A stretch of 64,000 bases of DNA, taken from contig JBDHYF010000003.1 of NCBI GenBank assembly GCA_039811185.1, positions 1 through 64,000 on the forward strand. The letters are read 5' to 3'. Shown one piece after another: positions 25,101 through 33,985 of this stretch (position 1 is its first letter; the number at the start of each line of letters is the position of its first letter). Both the position numbers and the translations under genes were made by a program. Under the pieces are notes generated by a model, which saw only the letters and a list, made by a program, of their open reading frames with translations, searched no databases and had not been told where the DNA came from. Source of the DNA: JAEZDR01 sp039811185. GTDB taxonomy: Bacteria > Bacteroidota > Bacteroidia > Chitinophagales > Chitinophagaceae.

Positions 25101-27716
25101 TTACAGCATCTCCAAACTGTCTTTGATGGTTTTAATTCTTGCTTCTGCATCCGCTTTCTTTTTCTCTTCCAGCGCTACAACTTCCGCTTTTGCATTCGCC
25201 ATAAATTTTTCGTTTGAAAGCTTTTTCATTACCGACGCTAAAAAGTTTTGCTGATAATCCAGATCTTTCAACAGTTCTTCCTTTTGGGCCGATGTGTCGA
25301 TGGCATTTTCAGGTTCAATAAAAATTTTATCCTGCTCAACAGCAATCACAATGGCATTGTCCGGGGCCGCTCCATTCAGCACGAGGGCTTTTGCATTCGC
25401 CTGCTTTTTTAATATCGCAAGCAGTTGTTGATAGTTTTGAGGAGTGGCTGTTTCAATGTGCAACGAAACCGGCTCCTTCATGGAAATATTGTTTTTTGCA
25501 CGCGATTCCCGAACGGCCGATATCAGCGTTTGCAATAATTTTCCCTGTTGCAAAACATCAGTAGACGGCGACGAAACAGGTTGAAACTGTTTCACAATCA
25601 GGTCGTCGTTTTGATTTGCGATAAGATGATAGACTTCTTCAGTAAAAAACGGCATAAAGGGGTGTAACAATTGCATCAGCTGTTCGAAGACAGAGCAGGT
25701 TTGTTGATACACTTCCTCATCGAAGAGCTCGTTGAAGCCGGCTTTTAACCATTCCAGATACCAGCTGCAGAAGTCGTCCCAAATCAGCGAATACAGGGTT
25801 TTTAAAGCTTCACTTAATTTGAAGCTGCTGTACTGTTCTTCTATGAGAAGCGTGGCTTGTTTCAGCCGGTTGTTCATCCACGTGATAGCAAAGGCTGATT
25901 GATCGGCATGCTGCTGGTTAAGGCCGCGTTTCTCCTGCCACATACGCGTCAGCTTCAGTGCATTCCAGATTTTGTTTGTAAAATTTCTTCCTTGCTCAAG
26001 CGATGATTCATCGAACAGCAAATCATTGCCGGCAGGTGAGGCAATCAAAATCCCGAAGCGGACGGCATCCGACCCATAACGATCGATGAGGTCGAGCAAG
26101 TCGGGCGAGTTGCCTAAGCTTTTGCTCATTTTCCTTCCTTGTTTATCGCGAACCATTCCGGTGAAATAAACATCGCTGAATGGTTTTTGATTCATGTATT
26201 CATAGCCCGCCATTGCCATCCTTGCAACCCAAAAGAAGATGATGTCTTGCCCTGTAACCAGCACGGAAGTAGGATAGTAATAGCGAATGTCTTCGTTGTT
26301 TGGTCTGGTGATGCCGTTAAACACCTGAATGGGCCATAGCCACGATGAAAACCACGTATCCAGCACATCTTCATCCTGCTTCAATTCGGCCGTTTGGTTA
26401 AACTGCTGCTCGTACTTTTTGTGTGCTTCTGCTTCTGTTTCTGCTACTACAAAGCGGCCGTCGGCATCGTACCAGGCCGGAATTCTTTGTCCCCACCAAA
26501 GCTGCCGTGAAATGCACCAGTCCTTTACATTCTCGAGCCAGTATTTATAGGTGGCCAAAAATTTATCTCCGGGATGGATTTTAATATCGCCGTTTACCAC
26601 GGCCTCCAGCGCCGGTGTGGCAAGGTCTTTCATCTTCACAAACCACTGCGTGGATATTTTTGGTTCTACCACGCTGTTGGTTCGTTGCGAGTATCCAAGC
26701 CTTGTGCTGTATTTTTCTTCTTTTACCAAAAGGCCTTGTTCGCGCAGTAATTCCACTATTTTCTTACGTGCAACAAAGCGGTCTTCACCCACAAAAATTT
26801 CTGCCTCGCGGCTAAGTGTGCCGTCTTCATTCAGCGTATCAATTACACCCAGATGATGTTTCAACCCCAGGTTATAATCGTTAATATCGTGTGCGGGAGT
26901 CACTTTCAATGCCCCGGTTCCGAAAGCTGGATCTACATACGCATCAAAAATCAGCGGCACTTTCCGGTTTACGAGCGGCACAATCAAATGCCGGCCTTTT
27001 AAGTGGGTATATCGCTCGTCGTTTGGGTTTACGCAAACACCGGTGTCGCCCATAATGGTTTCCGGACGCTGTGTGGCGATGGTTAAAAATTCGTTGGAGT
27101 TTTCAACGGCATACTTTACATAGTACAGCGTGCCTTCCACATCTTTGTATTCAACTTCTTCATCGCTGAGCGCCGTTTTTGCAACCGTATCCCAGTTAAT
27201 CATCCGTGCTCCGCGATAGATCATTTTTTTCTCAAACAAATCAACAAAAACCTTTATTACAGCAGCATAGTATTCATCGTCCATGGTGAAGCTTACGCGG
27301 TCCCAGTCAACGCTACAGCCAAGTTTCTTAATCTGATTGTAGATGATGCCGCCGTATTTGTCCTTCCATTCGAAAGCATACTGCAAAAATTCTTCGCGCG
27401 ATAAACTCGATTTTTGAATTCCTTTTTCCTGAAGCATTTGCACCACTTTGGCTTCTGTTGCTATGGATGCATGATCGCTTCCCGGAACCCAGCACGCATT
27501 GAAACCACTCATTCTTGCCTTACGCACTAATATGTCCTGAACCGTTTCGTTAAGTGTATGCCCCATGTGCAGCACGCCCGTAACGTTTGGCGGCGGAATT
27601 ACCACGGTAAATGCCTTCCGTTCGTCGGGTTTGCTGTTGAAATATTTTTTGTTCATCCAGTGCTCGTACCATCTTTCTTCAACGGCCTTTGGAAGGTAAT
27701 TTTTTGTGAGTTGCAT
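25101..27716 (-). CDS. valS: Valyl-tRNA synthetase
   Basis: An 871-aa class I synthetase. HIGH is at PPNVTGVLHMGHTLN and KMSKS is at GRKMSKSLGNSPD. The editing (CP1) domain has TQRPETIMGDTG, and WCISRQLWWGQRIPAWY follows. The C-terminal coiled coil (about 805-871) that clamps tRNA-Val is intact. It is the first gene of a four-gene minus-strand operon with a kinase, a regulator and a secreted protein. Confidence 0.98.
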   Translation of the reverse strand: MQLTKNYLPKAVEERWYEHWMNKKYFNSKPDERKAFTVVIPPPNVTGVLHMGHTLNETVQDILVRKARMSGFNACWVPGSDHASIATEAKVVQMLQEKGIQKSSLSREEFLQYAFEWKDKYGGIIYNQIKKLGCSVDWDRVSFTMDDEYYAAVIKVFVDLFEKKMIYRGARMINWDTVAKTALSDEEVEYKDVEGTLYYVKYAVENSNEFLTIATQRPETIMGDTGVCVNPNDERYTHLKGRHLIVPLVNRKVPLIFDAYVDPAFGTGALKVTPAHDINDYNLGLKHHLGVIDTLNEDGTLSREAEIFVGEDRFVARKKIVELLREQGLLVKEEKYSTRLGYSQRTNSVVEPKISTQWFVKMKDLATPALEAVVNGDIKIHPGDKFLATYKYWLENVKDWCISRQLWWGQRIPAWYDADGRFVVAETEAEAHKKYEQQFNQTAELKQDEDVLDTWFSSWLWPIQVFNGITRPNNEDIRYYYPTSVLVTGQDIIFFWVARMAMAGYEYMNQKPFSDVYFTGMVRDKQGRKMSKSLGNSPDLLDLIDRYGSDAVRFGILIASPAGNDLLFDESSLEQGRNFTNKIWNALKLTRMWQEKRGLNQQHADQSAFAITWMNNRLKQATLLIEEQYSSFKLSEALKTLYSLIWDDFCSWYLEWLKAGFNELFDEEVYQQTCSVFEQLMQLLHPFMPFFTEEVYHLIANQNDDLIVKQFQPVSSPSTDVLQQGKLLQTLISAVRESRAKNNISMKEPVSLHIETATPQNYQQLLAILKKQANAKALVLNGAAPDNAIVIAVEQDKIFIEPENAIDTSAQKEELLKDLDYQQNFLASVMKKLSNEKFMANAKAEVVALEEKKKADAEARIKTIKDSLEML

Positions 27717-27736
27717 CTATATGAAAGTTAGGGTGG

Positions 27737-27770
27737 CGAAAATAATTCTTTCCATTGAGGTAGCTGCAAA
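27737..27770 (-). promoter_or_regulatory. valS operon promoter
   Basis: On the minus strand, TTTG (27767-27770), a 22-base spacer and TATTTTCG (27737-27744), 20 bases before the valS start. The C at the seventh position matches the rplK promoter. Confidence 0.5.
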
Positions 27771-27790
27771 ACCCACTTAAAAACATATAG

Positions 27791-28050
27791 ATGAATGACG
27801 ACGGAAGTGCGTTGGATGATGTGAATTTGGATTGACCAAAAAACCTTCGAATTGAGATGTACTCAGGCAGGAAGTGAAACGGTAATTATTAAGACGTGGT
27901 TTGAAAGTAAAATTCCCGGAGAACTGATGCGAAAATTCATGCAATAAAAAAGTAAGTGAACCCAGACGTTACCTGTATGGACAGGAGACCAATGGGGAAT
28001 CATTCTTTGAAGGATCACTTACAAGGACAAAAAAACAAATAAATTTTTAA
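27791..28050 (+). pseudogene. Decayed gene remnant with two frameshifts
   Basis: This 450-base gap between divergent valS and the exonuclease gene holds three short coding-like stretches that join across two frame changes. MNDDGSALDDVN from 27791 continues in the next frame as WIDQKTFELRC and on to KTWFESKIPGELMRKFMQ, with a stop at 27945. A third stretch with RRYLYGQETNGESFFEGSL ends at 28050. The amino-acid composition is protein-like and the W-x-x-x-x-IPG pattern resembles the C-terminal part of some small secreted Bacteroidota proteins. No family could be assigned. No other function is apparent in this gap. Confidence 0.4.
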
Positions 28051-28167
28051 AAAAAAGCAAAAATGTGCAAGGCAATGCACGCATTACGCTCCCATTGGGT
28101 AACTTATTTAAATGTTTTTTGAGGCAACACCATTTTTGAGAGAAAAAATGTTTTGTAGTTTGCGGCA

Positions 28168-29487
28168 ATGTATGCCATTGTGGATATAGAAACAACCGGT
28201 AGTCATGCCAACGCCAACGGAATTACCGAGATCGCCATTGTTTTACACAACGGAAGCGAGGTGGAAGGACGGTATGAAACCCTCGTTAATCCCGGCTATC
28301 CAATACCGCGATATGTTTCGTATTTAACCGGCATAACAAACGAAATGGTTGCTTCGGCACCGGCCTTCAACGAGCTGTCCACAACCATTTACCGCCTGCT
28401 GAAGAACCGCATTTTTGTGGCTCATAATGTAAACTTCGACTACTCATTTATCAAACACAGTTTTGAGAAATGCAACATCAACTGGTCGGCAAAAAGGCTT
28501 TGCACGATGCGGTTAAGCCGCCGCGTGTTTTCCGGTTTACCCCGATATGGCCTCGATTCTCTTTGCGATCATCTCGACATCGCCATCAGCAACCGCCACC
28601 GCGCAGGGGGCGATGCGGATGCCACCGCTATCCTGTTTGACATGATTTTAAAGGAGGGCGGCACAGCAGTTATTAAAGAATTCATGGGCAAACAGTCGCA
28701 CGAGCAGTTGCTTCCGCCCAATCTTCCGAAAAATCATATAGCTGCCCTCCCACAAATGCCGGGTATTTATATGTTTAAAGACCAGAAGGAAAACATCATT
28801 TATGTGGGAAAAGCCGGCAACATTAAACAGCGTGTGCTCAGCCATTTCAGTGGATTGGACATCGGTAAAAAACGGCAGGAGTTACTCAAAAATATTTACG
28901 CAATCAGCTTTCAGCTATGCGCAACAGAACTAACCGCCGCTATTGTGGAGAGCGTGGAAATTAAAAAGAACTGGCCGCGTTATAACAAGAGCCAGAAATA
29001 TTTTGAACAGCGTTTCGGACTCTTCACTTACGAAGACCAAAACGGCTTTTTGCGTATTGTGATTGAGAGAAAGACGCGGTTTTCTCAGCCGCTGATGAGT
29101 TTTGGGTTATACGCCGAAGCGCATCTCGCAGTCCGGAAGCTGGTGAAAAAATTCGAGCTGCATCCCTATCTCTGTTACATTGAAAAAGAGTATACGCCGG
29201 TAACGGAAACGTGCGACGTTTACAACCGCAGGGTAGAAGCCGCATTAAACTGGTTGAGGAATGAAACAAAAAGCTTTGTGATTGTGGAAAGAGGCGCAAA
29301 AAACTGCGATTGTGTGGTGGTGGAAAACGGAAAATTTTTAGGGATAGCCTGTCTGCCGCTTCAGGCGGAAGTAACGGATTTCGACTATGTGCGCCGCCGC
29401 GCCGAGCCCCTTCCTGAAAATGAGGTGATCCGAGCTATGATCAGAAATTACTGCAACCGACATCCGCACAATGTGGTAGAGTTTTAA
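28168..29487 (+). CDS. DEDDh exonuclease fused to GIY-YIG nuclease domain
   Basis: A 439-aa protein with an N-terminal DnaQ-like 3'-5' exonuclease (residues 1-170; VDIETTG with the DxE pair, HNVNFDYSF, HRAGGDADAT giving the DEDDh set). A GIY-YIG nuclease domain of the UvrC type follows (about 197-280; MPGIYMFKDQKENIIYVGKAG). The last 160 residues are not assigned. The pairing is seen in DNA polymerase III epsilon-like/Cho-like repair proteins; a role in excision repair is inferred. It is a single-gene unit that abuts the convergent argS stop. Confidence 0.9.
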   Translation: MYAIVDIETTGSHANANGITEIAIVLHNGSEVEGRYETLVNPGYPIPRYVSYLTGITNEMVASAPAFNELSTTIYRLLKNRIFVAHNVNFDYSFIKHSFEKCNINWSAKRLCTMRLSRRVFSGLPRYGLDSLCDHLDIAISNRHRAGGDADATAILFDMILKEGGTAVIKEFMGKQSHEQLLPPNLPKNHIAALPQMPGIYMFKDQKENIIYVGKAGNIKQRVLSHFSGLDIGKKRQELLKNIYAISFQLCATELTAAIVESVEIKKNWPRYNKSQKYFEQRFGLFTYEDQNGFLRIVIERKTRFSQPLMSFGLYAEAHLAVRKLVKKFELHPYLCYIEKEYTPVTETCDVYNRRVEAALNWLRNETKSFVIVERGAKNCDCVVVENGKFLGIACLPLQAEVTDFDYVRRRAEPLPENEVIRAMIRNYCNRHPHNVVEF

Positions 29488-31266
29488 CTACATCCTTTCA
29501 GGCACCTGTATGCCGAGTAAGTGCATTCCCGATTTAATGGTTGCAGCCGTTTGCGCACACAGCGTTATGCGGAGGCGCTTTTTAACGTCTGTTTCCGCCG
29601 ATGCAACGGAAAGCTCCGCATAAAAACTGTTGAAGGCTTTGGCTAAATTAAAAAGGTACATTGTAATGGCTGATGGGTTGTAAGCCGCTGCGGCTTCCTT
29701 CACCGTTCCCGCAAATTGCTCCAACTGAAAAACAAGGGCTTTTTCTAATGGATGTAAAACCTGCTCTTCATCTTGCAACGCAACGCCGGTTTCGCTGTTT
29801 GTTTTCCGAAGGATGCTCTTTATGCGGGCATGCGTGTACTGAATAAATGGTGCGGTATAACCGTGGAAATCGATGCTTTCTTCGGGATTAAAAATGATCT
29901 TCTTTTTGGGGTCTACACGCAGCAGAAAAAACTTCAAAGCGCCTAATCCGATGATGGAAAAAAGCTCCTCCAGTTCGTTGGGTGTAAAATCCGAAACCTT
30001 ACCCAACTCCTTCGTTTTCTCTTCGGCAATCCGCTTCATTTCCACTACCATATCATCTGCATCTACAACAGTGCCTTCACGGCTTTTCATCTTTCCGGTA
30101 GGCAGTTCAACCATTCCATAGCTCAAATGGAAGATGCCGGATGCGCCGGGAATTTCCAGCTTTTCACAGATGAGTTTCAGCACCTTCATGTGATAGTTTT
30201 GCTCATCGCCGATTACATAGATATAGCTGTCGGCCTGGTAAGTTTCCTGCCTTTGCAGCATCAATCCAATATCCTGCGTTATGTAAACCGAGGTGCCGTC
30301 GCTGCGCTGTACAATTTTTTCATCAAGGCCGTCTGCGGTTAAATCAATCCACACGCTGCCATCTTCTTTTGTATAGAAGATATTTTTTTTCAGTCCGAGT
30401 TCAACCAGCTGTTTTCCCAACAAGTAGGTGTTGCTTTCGTAATACACCACGTCGAAGTCGCTGCCGATCGTCCGGTAGGTTTCATCGAAGCCCTCGTACA
30501 CCCACCCATTCATTCGGTTCCATAACTCAATCACTTCTGCGTCGCCGGCCTCCCATGCAACAAGCATTTGCTGAGCGGCTTTCATAACAGGCGCCTGTTT
30601 TTCGGCATCGGCCACCGTCATTCCGCCGGCCACCAGTTCCTGCACTTGCTTTTTATATTCGTCGTTAAACTTAACGTAATAGTCCCCGATGAAATGATCG
30701 CCTTTTGTTCCGGTGGAAGCGGGCGTCGCGCCGTTGGCAAACAGCTGCCAGGCAATCATGCTTTTGCAGATATGTATGCCGCGGTCGTTAACGATGCTCG
30801 TTTTAATAACAGTATTTTGTTCGTGCTTCAGTATTTCGGAAACGCTCCATCCTAAAAAATTATTTCTGAGGTGGCCGAGGTGTAAAGGCTTGTTTGTGTT
30901 GGGCGAAGAATATTCCACCATAATTTTTTGGGAAGCGGGGTTTGTTTTCGCTGCTTTCGTTTCGCCGGATAAAAATTTCAGCCAATAGGCGTGGCGGATG
31001 CTCAGATTTAAAAAGCCGCTCACCACGTTGAAAACGTCGAACAAATCGGGATGCTGTTGCAGCAACGCATGGCCAAACCGGTCGGCAAACTCCGGCAAAG
31101 GTTGCTTGGCAAGTTTCACCAGCCCGAAAAGTACGATGGTGTACTCGCCTTCAAAATCCGGCTTCGTGGTGTTTACCGTAATATCGGTTGCAGTAACCGA
31201 TAACGAAAACGAATTTTTCAATACAGAAACGGCCGCATCCTTAATCTGATCAACAATGCTCATCAT
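29488..31266 (-). CDS. argS: Arginyl-tRNA synthetase
   Basis: A 592-aa class I synthetase. The HIGH-like motif is NKPLHLGHLRNNFLG; the N-terminal tRNA D-loop-binding domain precedes it and the DALR anticodon-binding domain ends the protein. The KMSKS loop region is GKMKSREGTVVDADD, as in other bacterial ArgRS. The longest frame begins with TTG at 31269; one of the two adjacent ATG codons (31266 or 31263) is the likely start. The -7 element TATTTTTG at 31281-31288 is just upstream. Confidence 0.97.
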   Translation of the reverse strand: MMSIVDQIKDAAVSVLKNSFSLSVTATDITVNTTKPDFEGEYTIVLFGLVKLAKQPLPEFADRFGHALLQQHPDLFDVFNVVSGFLNLSIRHAYWLKFLSGETKAAKTNPASQKIMVEYSSPNTNKPLHLGHLRNNFLGWSVSEILKHEQNTVIKTSIVNDRGIHICKSMIAWQLFANGATPASTGTKGDHFIGDYYVKFNDEYKKQVQELVAGGMTVADAEKQAPVMKAAQQMLVAWEAGDAEVIELWNRMNGWVYEGFDETYRTIGSDFDVVYYESNTYLLGKQLVELGLKKNIFYTKEDGSVWIDLTADGLDEKIVQRSDGTSVYITQDIGLMLQRQETYQADSYIYVIGDEQNYHMKVLKLICEKLEIPGASGIFHLSYGMVELPTGKMKSREGTVVDADDMVVEMKRIAEEKTKELGKVSDFTPNELEELFSIIGLGALKFFLLRVDPKKKIIFNPEESIDFHGYTAPFIQYTHARIKSILRKTNSETGVALQDEEQVLHPLEKALVFQLEQFAGTVKEAAAAYNPSAITMYLFNLAKAFNSFYAELSVASAETDVKKRLRITLCAQTAATIKSGMHLLGIQVPERM

Positions 31267-31280
31267 CAAAATTTAGTGCG

Positions 31281-31288
31281 CAAAAATA
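31281..31288 (-). promoter_or_regulatory. argS -7 element
   Basis: Minus-strand TATTTTTG, an exact consensus match, 15 bases before the argS start. No convincing -33 element. Confidence 0.5.
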
Positions 31289-31328
31289 GCAAAATCATCG
31301 CGCTGTGCGGGACTGCTAAAGTTTTATG

Positions 31329-31358
31329 TTTCAGCTTTTTTCCAAACTTATATCTTTG
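31329..31358 (+). promoter_or_regulatory. Promoter of the GtrA gene
   Basis: TTTC at 31329-31332, an 18-base spacer and TATCTTTG at 31351-31358. The expected start of transcription falls at or next to the ATG at 31365. Confidence 0.6.
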
Positions 31359-31364
31359 GCGCCG

Positions 31365-31862
31365 ATGCGGAATTTGCATAACCATACAAGAAAGTCCATT
31401 CTTGCATTTATCGATGTTTTTTATCCGTTGTTCAGCAAACTAATGCCGTTGCAAACTTTCCGTTATGCAGCTTGCGGTGGCGCCAACACGCTGCTCGATA
31501 TTTTTCTTTATTCTGTTTTTTACAACTATCTGTTCCAGAAAAATGTGGTGCATATCGGCCCCTTTGCAGTCAGCGCCTACATTGCAGCCTTTCTGTTGTC
31601 GTTCGTAATCACCTTTCCGGTAGGCTTTTATTTAAGTCGCTATGTTGTTTGGCAACAAACCCATACACGCAAGCGGGTGCAGCTCATCAAATATTTTCTT
31701 GTGGTGGCGGCATGTATCGTGTTAAACTATGTTTTTCTGAAAACATTTATCGAACGGCTGGGCTGGTATCCAACGCCGGCAAAAGTTGCTACCTCCATCA
31801 TCGTTGTGGCCTTCAGTTATTATTCGCAACGAAATTTCTCTTTTAAAGCTGTTACTAAATAA
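31365..31862 (+). CDS. GtrA-family membrane protein
   Basis: A 165-aa protein with four predicted membrane helices and the GtrA signature FRYAACGGANTLLDIFLYSVFYN. The rest has GFYLSRYVVW and YYSQRNFSF near the end. GtrA proteins are thought to help move lipid-linked sugars across the inner membrane. No glycosyltransferase is adjacent. The open frame begins at 31326, but that ATG precedes the promoter's -7 element, so 31365 is used; 31443 is a further candidate. The last 8 bases overlap the convergent MATE gene. Confidence 0.8.
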   Translation: MRNLHNHTRKSILAFIDVFYPLFSKLMPLQTFRYAACGGANTLLDIFLYSVFYNYLFQKNVVHIGPFAVSAYIAAFLLSFVITFPVGFYLSRYVVWQQTHTRKRVQLIKYFLVVAACIVLNYVFLKTFIERLGWYPTPAKVATSIIVVAFSYYSQRNFSFKAVTK

Positions 31863-33213
31863 TTTTGTTTTTCCATCGCCCCGACCTCAAATACCAAAAC
31901 GACGGAATAAATAAAATAACCCAGTACAACCAGTCGCTCATCCATCCGATGGTAATGGGAAGATGAAGTTTTTCCAGTACAACATAGCTGTAAATGCAGT
32001 AAACTATTATTGCAAACGATTCGGAAATCAGATTCATCCGTGTGTTTCCTGTTCCTACTACAGCATTCAGCCAAACGGTAGAAACCGACATCAATATCAG
32101 CGCAACTGTTACGACACGAAGAACAGGCGTGGCCTCCGAAACAAAGTCGTTACCCTGTCCGTAAACCGATAAGAAGAGATGGGGAAGAAGGTTCAGCAAC
32201 GCTGCAACGCCACAGCTGAATATTAAACTAATCTTCATAATTTTTAAGATGAGTTCGAGTACGCGGTGTTGTAACCCTTGCCCGATAATGTTACTGATCA
32301 TGGTATTGGTGGTGATGGCGAACGCCCAGCTGAAGGCGCCGAACGCTCCAAAAAAGTTTCGCATGGTATTGCTCACTGCCAGCGCCAGCGAACCATGATG
32401 TTCAATTAAGATGTAAAAGAACTGCCAACTGATAATGCTGATGGCGTGTTGTAAAATAAGAGGAGAAGAAATGTTTAAAATGTTTTTTGTTTCGCGTTTA
32501 TCAATGTTGAAGGTGGCAAACAGATGGAAGCGTTTTGTGATGCCTTTATAGTGCATTAGGGCAAAAATTACCACAAGGCCCATCACCTCCGAAATAATAC
32601 TGGCAACGGCGGCTCCGTTAAAGCCCATATTCGGCAAACCGAGCTTCCCGTAAATGAATCCATAATCGAAAATGATGTTTGCCAGCGCTTCCGACAGCGT
32701 TCCGATAATCAGGTATTTACTGTTATTGGTACCCACCAGCAGCGCATTGCGCATTTGGTACACATACAAAAACGGAAGTCCCCAAATTCTTATGTAAAGA
32801 AAATCTACCGCTTTTTGCACATGATCTGGATTACTTAAACTTACCCTGAATACGGCCGGCGCAACCAAAAAAGTAAGGAGAATACCTGTTGCAGCAAGAA
32901 TCATTGAAATGATGACACCATTATTGAACAGACTTCCGATGGCATCAATGCGGTCTTCGCCCGCACGCCGCGAAATGAGCGTTTGGAGCCCGTTGTTAAG
33001 GCCCATGCCCACCACTGCAAAAATGAGATAGTACACACCGGTAATGCCGGCAAGCCCTAACTCTTCTTCACCCAATCCGCCGAGGAAAATGTTGTTGATG
33101 ATGAAGTTGAGCTGCGGCACCAGCATAGCCGCTGCAATAGGCAGGGCAATAGAAAGAATTTGCCGGTTAGTGATTTGCAATTTCAGATTGTTGGAAGCCG
33201 CCGCATTTTGCAT
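31855..33213 (-). CDS. MATE-family efflux transporter
   Basis: A 452-aa membrane protein with about 12 helices in two halves, of the multidrug and toxin extrusion family. It has the N-terminal ILSIALPIAAAMLVPQLNFIINNIFLG segment and the matching second-half segment ISSPLILQHAISIISWQFFYIL. Substrate cannot be inferred. The longest frame begins with TTG at 33222, inside an exact -7 element (33220-33227), so the ATG at 33213 is preferred; the mRNA would be nearly leaderless. Confidence 0.9.
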   Translation of the reverse strand: MQNAAASNNLKLQITNRQILSIALPIAAAMLVPQLNFIINNIFLGGLGEEELGLAGITGVYYLIFAVVGMGLNNGLQTLISRRAGEDRIDAIGSLFNNGVIISMILAATGILLTFLVAPAVFRVSLSNPDHVQKAVDFLYIRIWGLPFLYVYQMRNALLVGTNNSKYLIIGTLSEALANIIFDYGFIYGKLGLPNMGFNGAAVASIISEVMGLVVIFALMHYKGITKRFHLFATFNIDKRETKNILNISSPLILQHAISIISWQFFYILIEHHGSLALAVSNTMRNFFGAFGAFSWAFAITTNTMISNIIGQGLQHRVLELILKIMKISLIFSCGVAALLNLLPHLFLSVYGQGNDFVSEATPVLRVVTVALILMSVSTVWLNAVVGTGNTRMNLISESFAIIVYCIYSYVVLEKLHLPITIGWMSDWLYWVILFIPSFWYLRSGRWKNKII

Positions 33214-33219
33214 GTGCCG

Positions 33220-33227
33220 CAAATCTA
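33220..33227 (-). promoter_or_regulatory. MATE gene -7 element
   Basis: Minus-strand TAGATTTG matches TAnnTTTG and lies 6 bases upstream of the chosen start codon. Confidence 0.45.
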
Positions 33228-33280
33228 AACCACGCGAAACAGCAGCAGAGATTTTTTTTAACCCATGAATTGAAAAATTG

Positions 33281-33298
33281 ATTTAGGTTTGTCTAAAT
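33281..33298 (+). promoter_or_regulatory. Candidate DtxR/MntR operator
   Basis: Perfect inverted repeat ATTTAG-N6-CTAAAT centred 24 bases upstream of the regulator start. The half-site TTTAGG resembles DtxR-family boxes. Its position in the promoter region suggests metal-dependent autorepression of the regulator-transporter operon. Confidence 0.55.
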
Positions 33299-33313
33299 AA
33301 TTATTTCACCAAA

Positions 33314-33985
33314 TTGAAAAAACATTCCGTTTCCGAAGAGAATTATCTGAAAGCGGTTTACCATTTGGAGGCAGCAGGCGAACGCGTGCTCACGAACGAC
33401 CTGGCCCGTACATTGTCGGCTAAGCCCGCGTCTATTACAGATATGGTACAGAAGTTAACAGAAAAAGGGCTGCTGGACTATCAGAAGTATCAGGGCGTTC
33501 AGCTTACACCCGAGGGCAGGAAGCAGGCGCTTTCCGTGATTAGAAAACACCGCCTGTGGGAGTCTTTTCTGGTGGAGAAGTTGGGATTTAACTGGGATGA
33601 AGTGCACGAAATTGCGGAAGAGCTGGAGCATATCAGCAGCAAAAAGCTGGTAGAGAAGCTGGATGCTTTCCTCAACTTTCCGAAACTGGATCCGCATGGC
33701 GACCCCATTCCGGATAAGAATGGAAAGATTGTTTACGATCAGGCGTTGGTTCCGCTTATCGAACTGCCCGCAAACCAGCCGGCCATCGTTATGTCGGTGG
33801 CAAGTCAGTCGGCCGATTTTCTGGAGCTGCTGCGCTTCAACAACATCGTGCTCGGCGTAAAGCTCGAAGTAAAGAAGCGCTTCGATTTCGATCAATCTCT
33901 TCAAATAAAAATTCCATCGCGTGCGGCCTTTACGGTATCCGCACAGATGGCGCAATCGATAAAAGTAAAGCCGGTTGAGATATGA
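33314..33985 (+). CDS. DtxR/MntR-family metal-dependent repressor
   Basis: A 223-aa regulator: winged helix (residues 1-65; SEENYLKAVYHLE, TNDLARTLSAKPASITDMVQKL), metal-binding and dimerisation domain (66-140; RKHRLWESFLVEKLGFNWDEVHEIAEELEHI, with the usual Glu/His ligands) and a C-terminal FeoA/SH3-like domain. The start is TTG at 33314; a stop codon upstream leaves no in-frame ATG. It overlaps the transporter start by 4 bases (ATGA), so the two are coupled. With Mn2+ (or Fe2+) it probably represses its own operon. Confidence 0.9.
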   Translation: MKKHSVSEENYLKAVYHLEAAGERVLTNDLARTLSAKPASITDMVQKLTEKGLLDYQKYQGVQLTPEGRKQALSVIRKHRLWESFLVEKLGFNWDEVHEIAEELEHISSKKLVEKLDAFLNFPKLDPHGDPIPDKNGKIVYDQALVPLIELPANQPAIVMSVASQSADFLELLRFNNIVLGVKLEVKKRFDFDQSLQIKIPSRAAFTVSAQMAQSIKVKPVEI

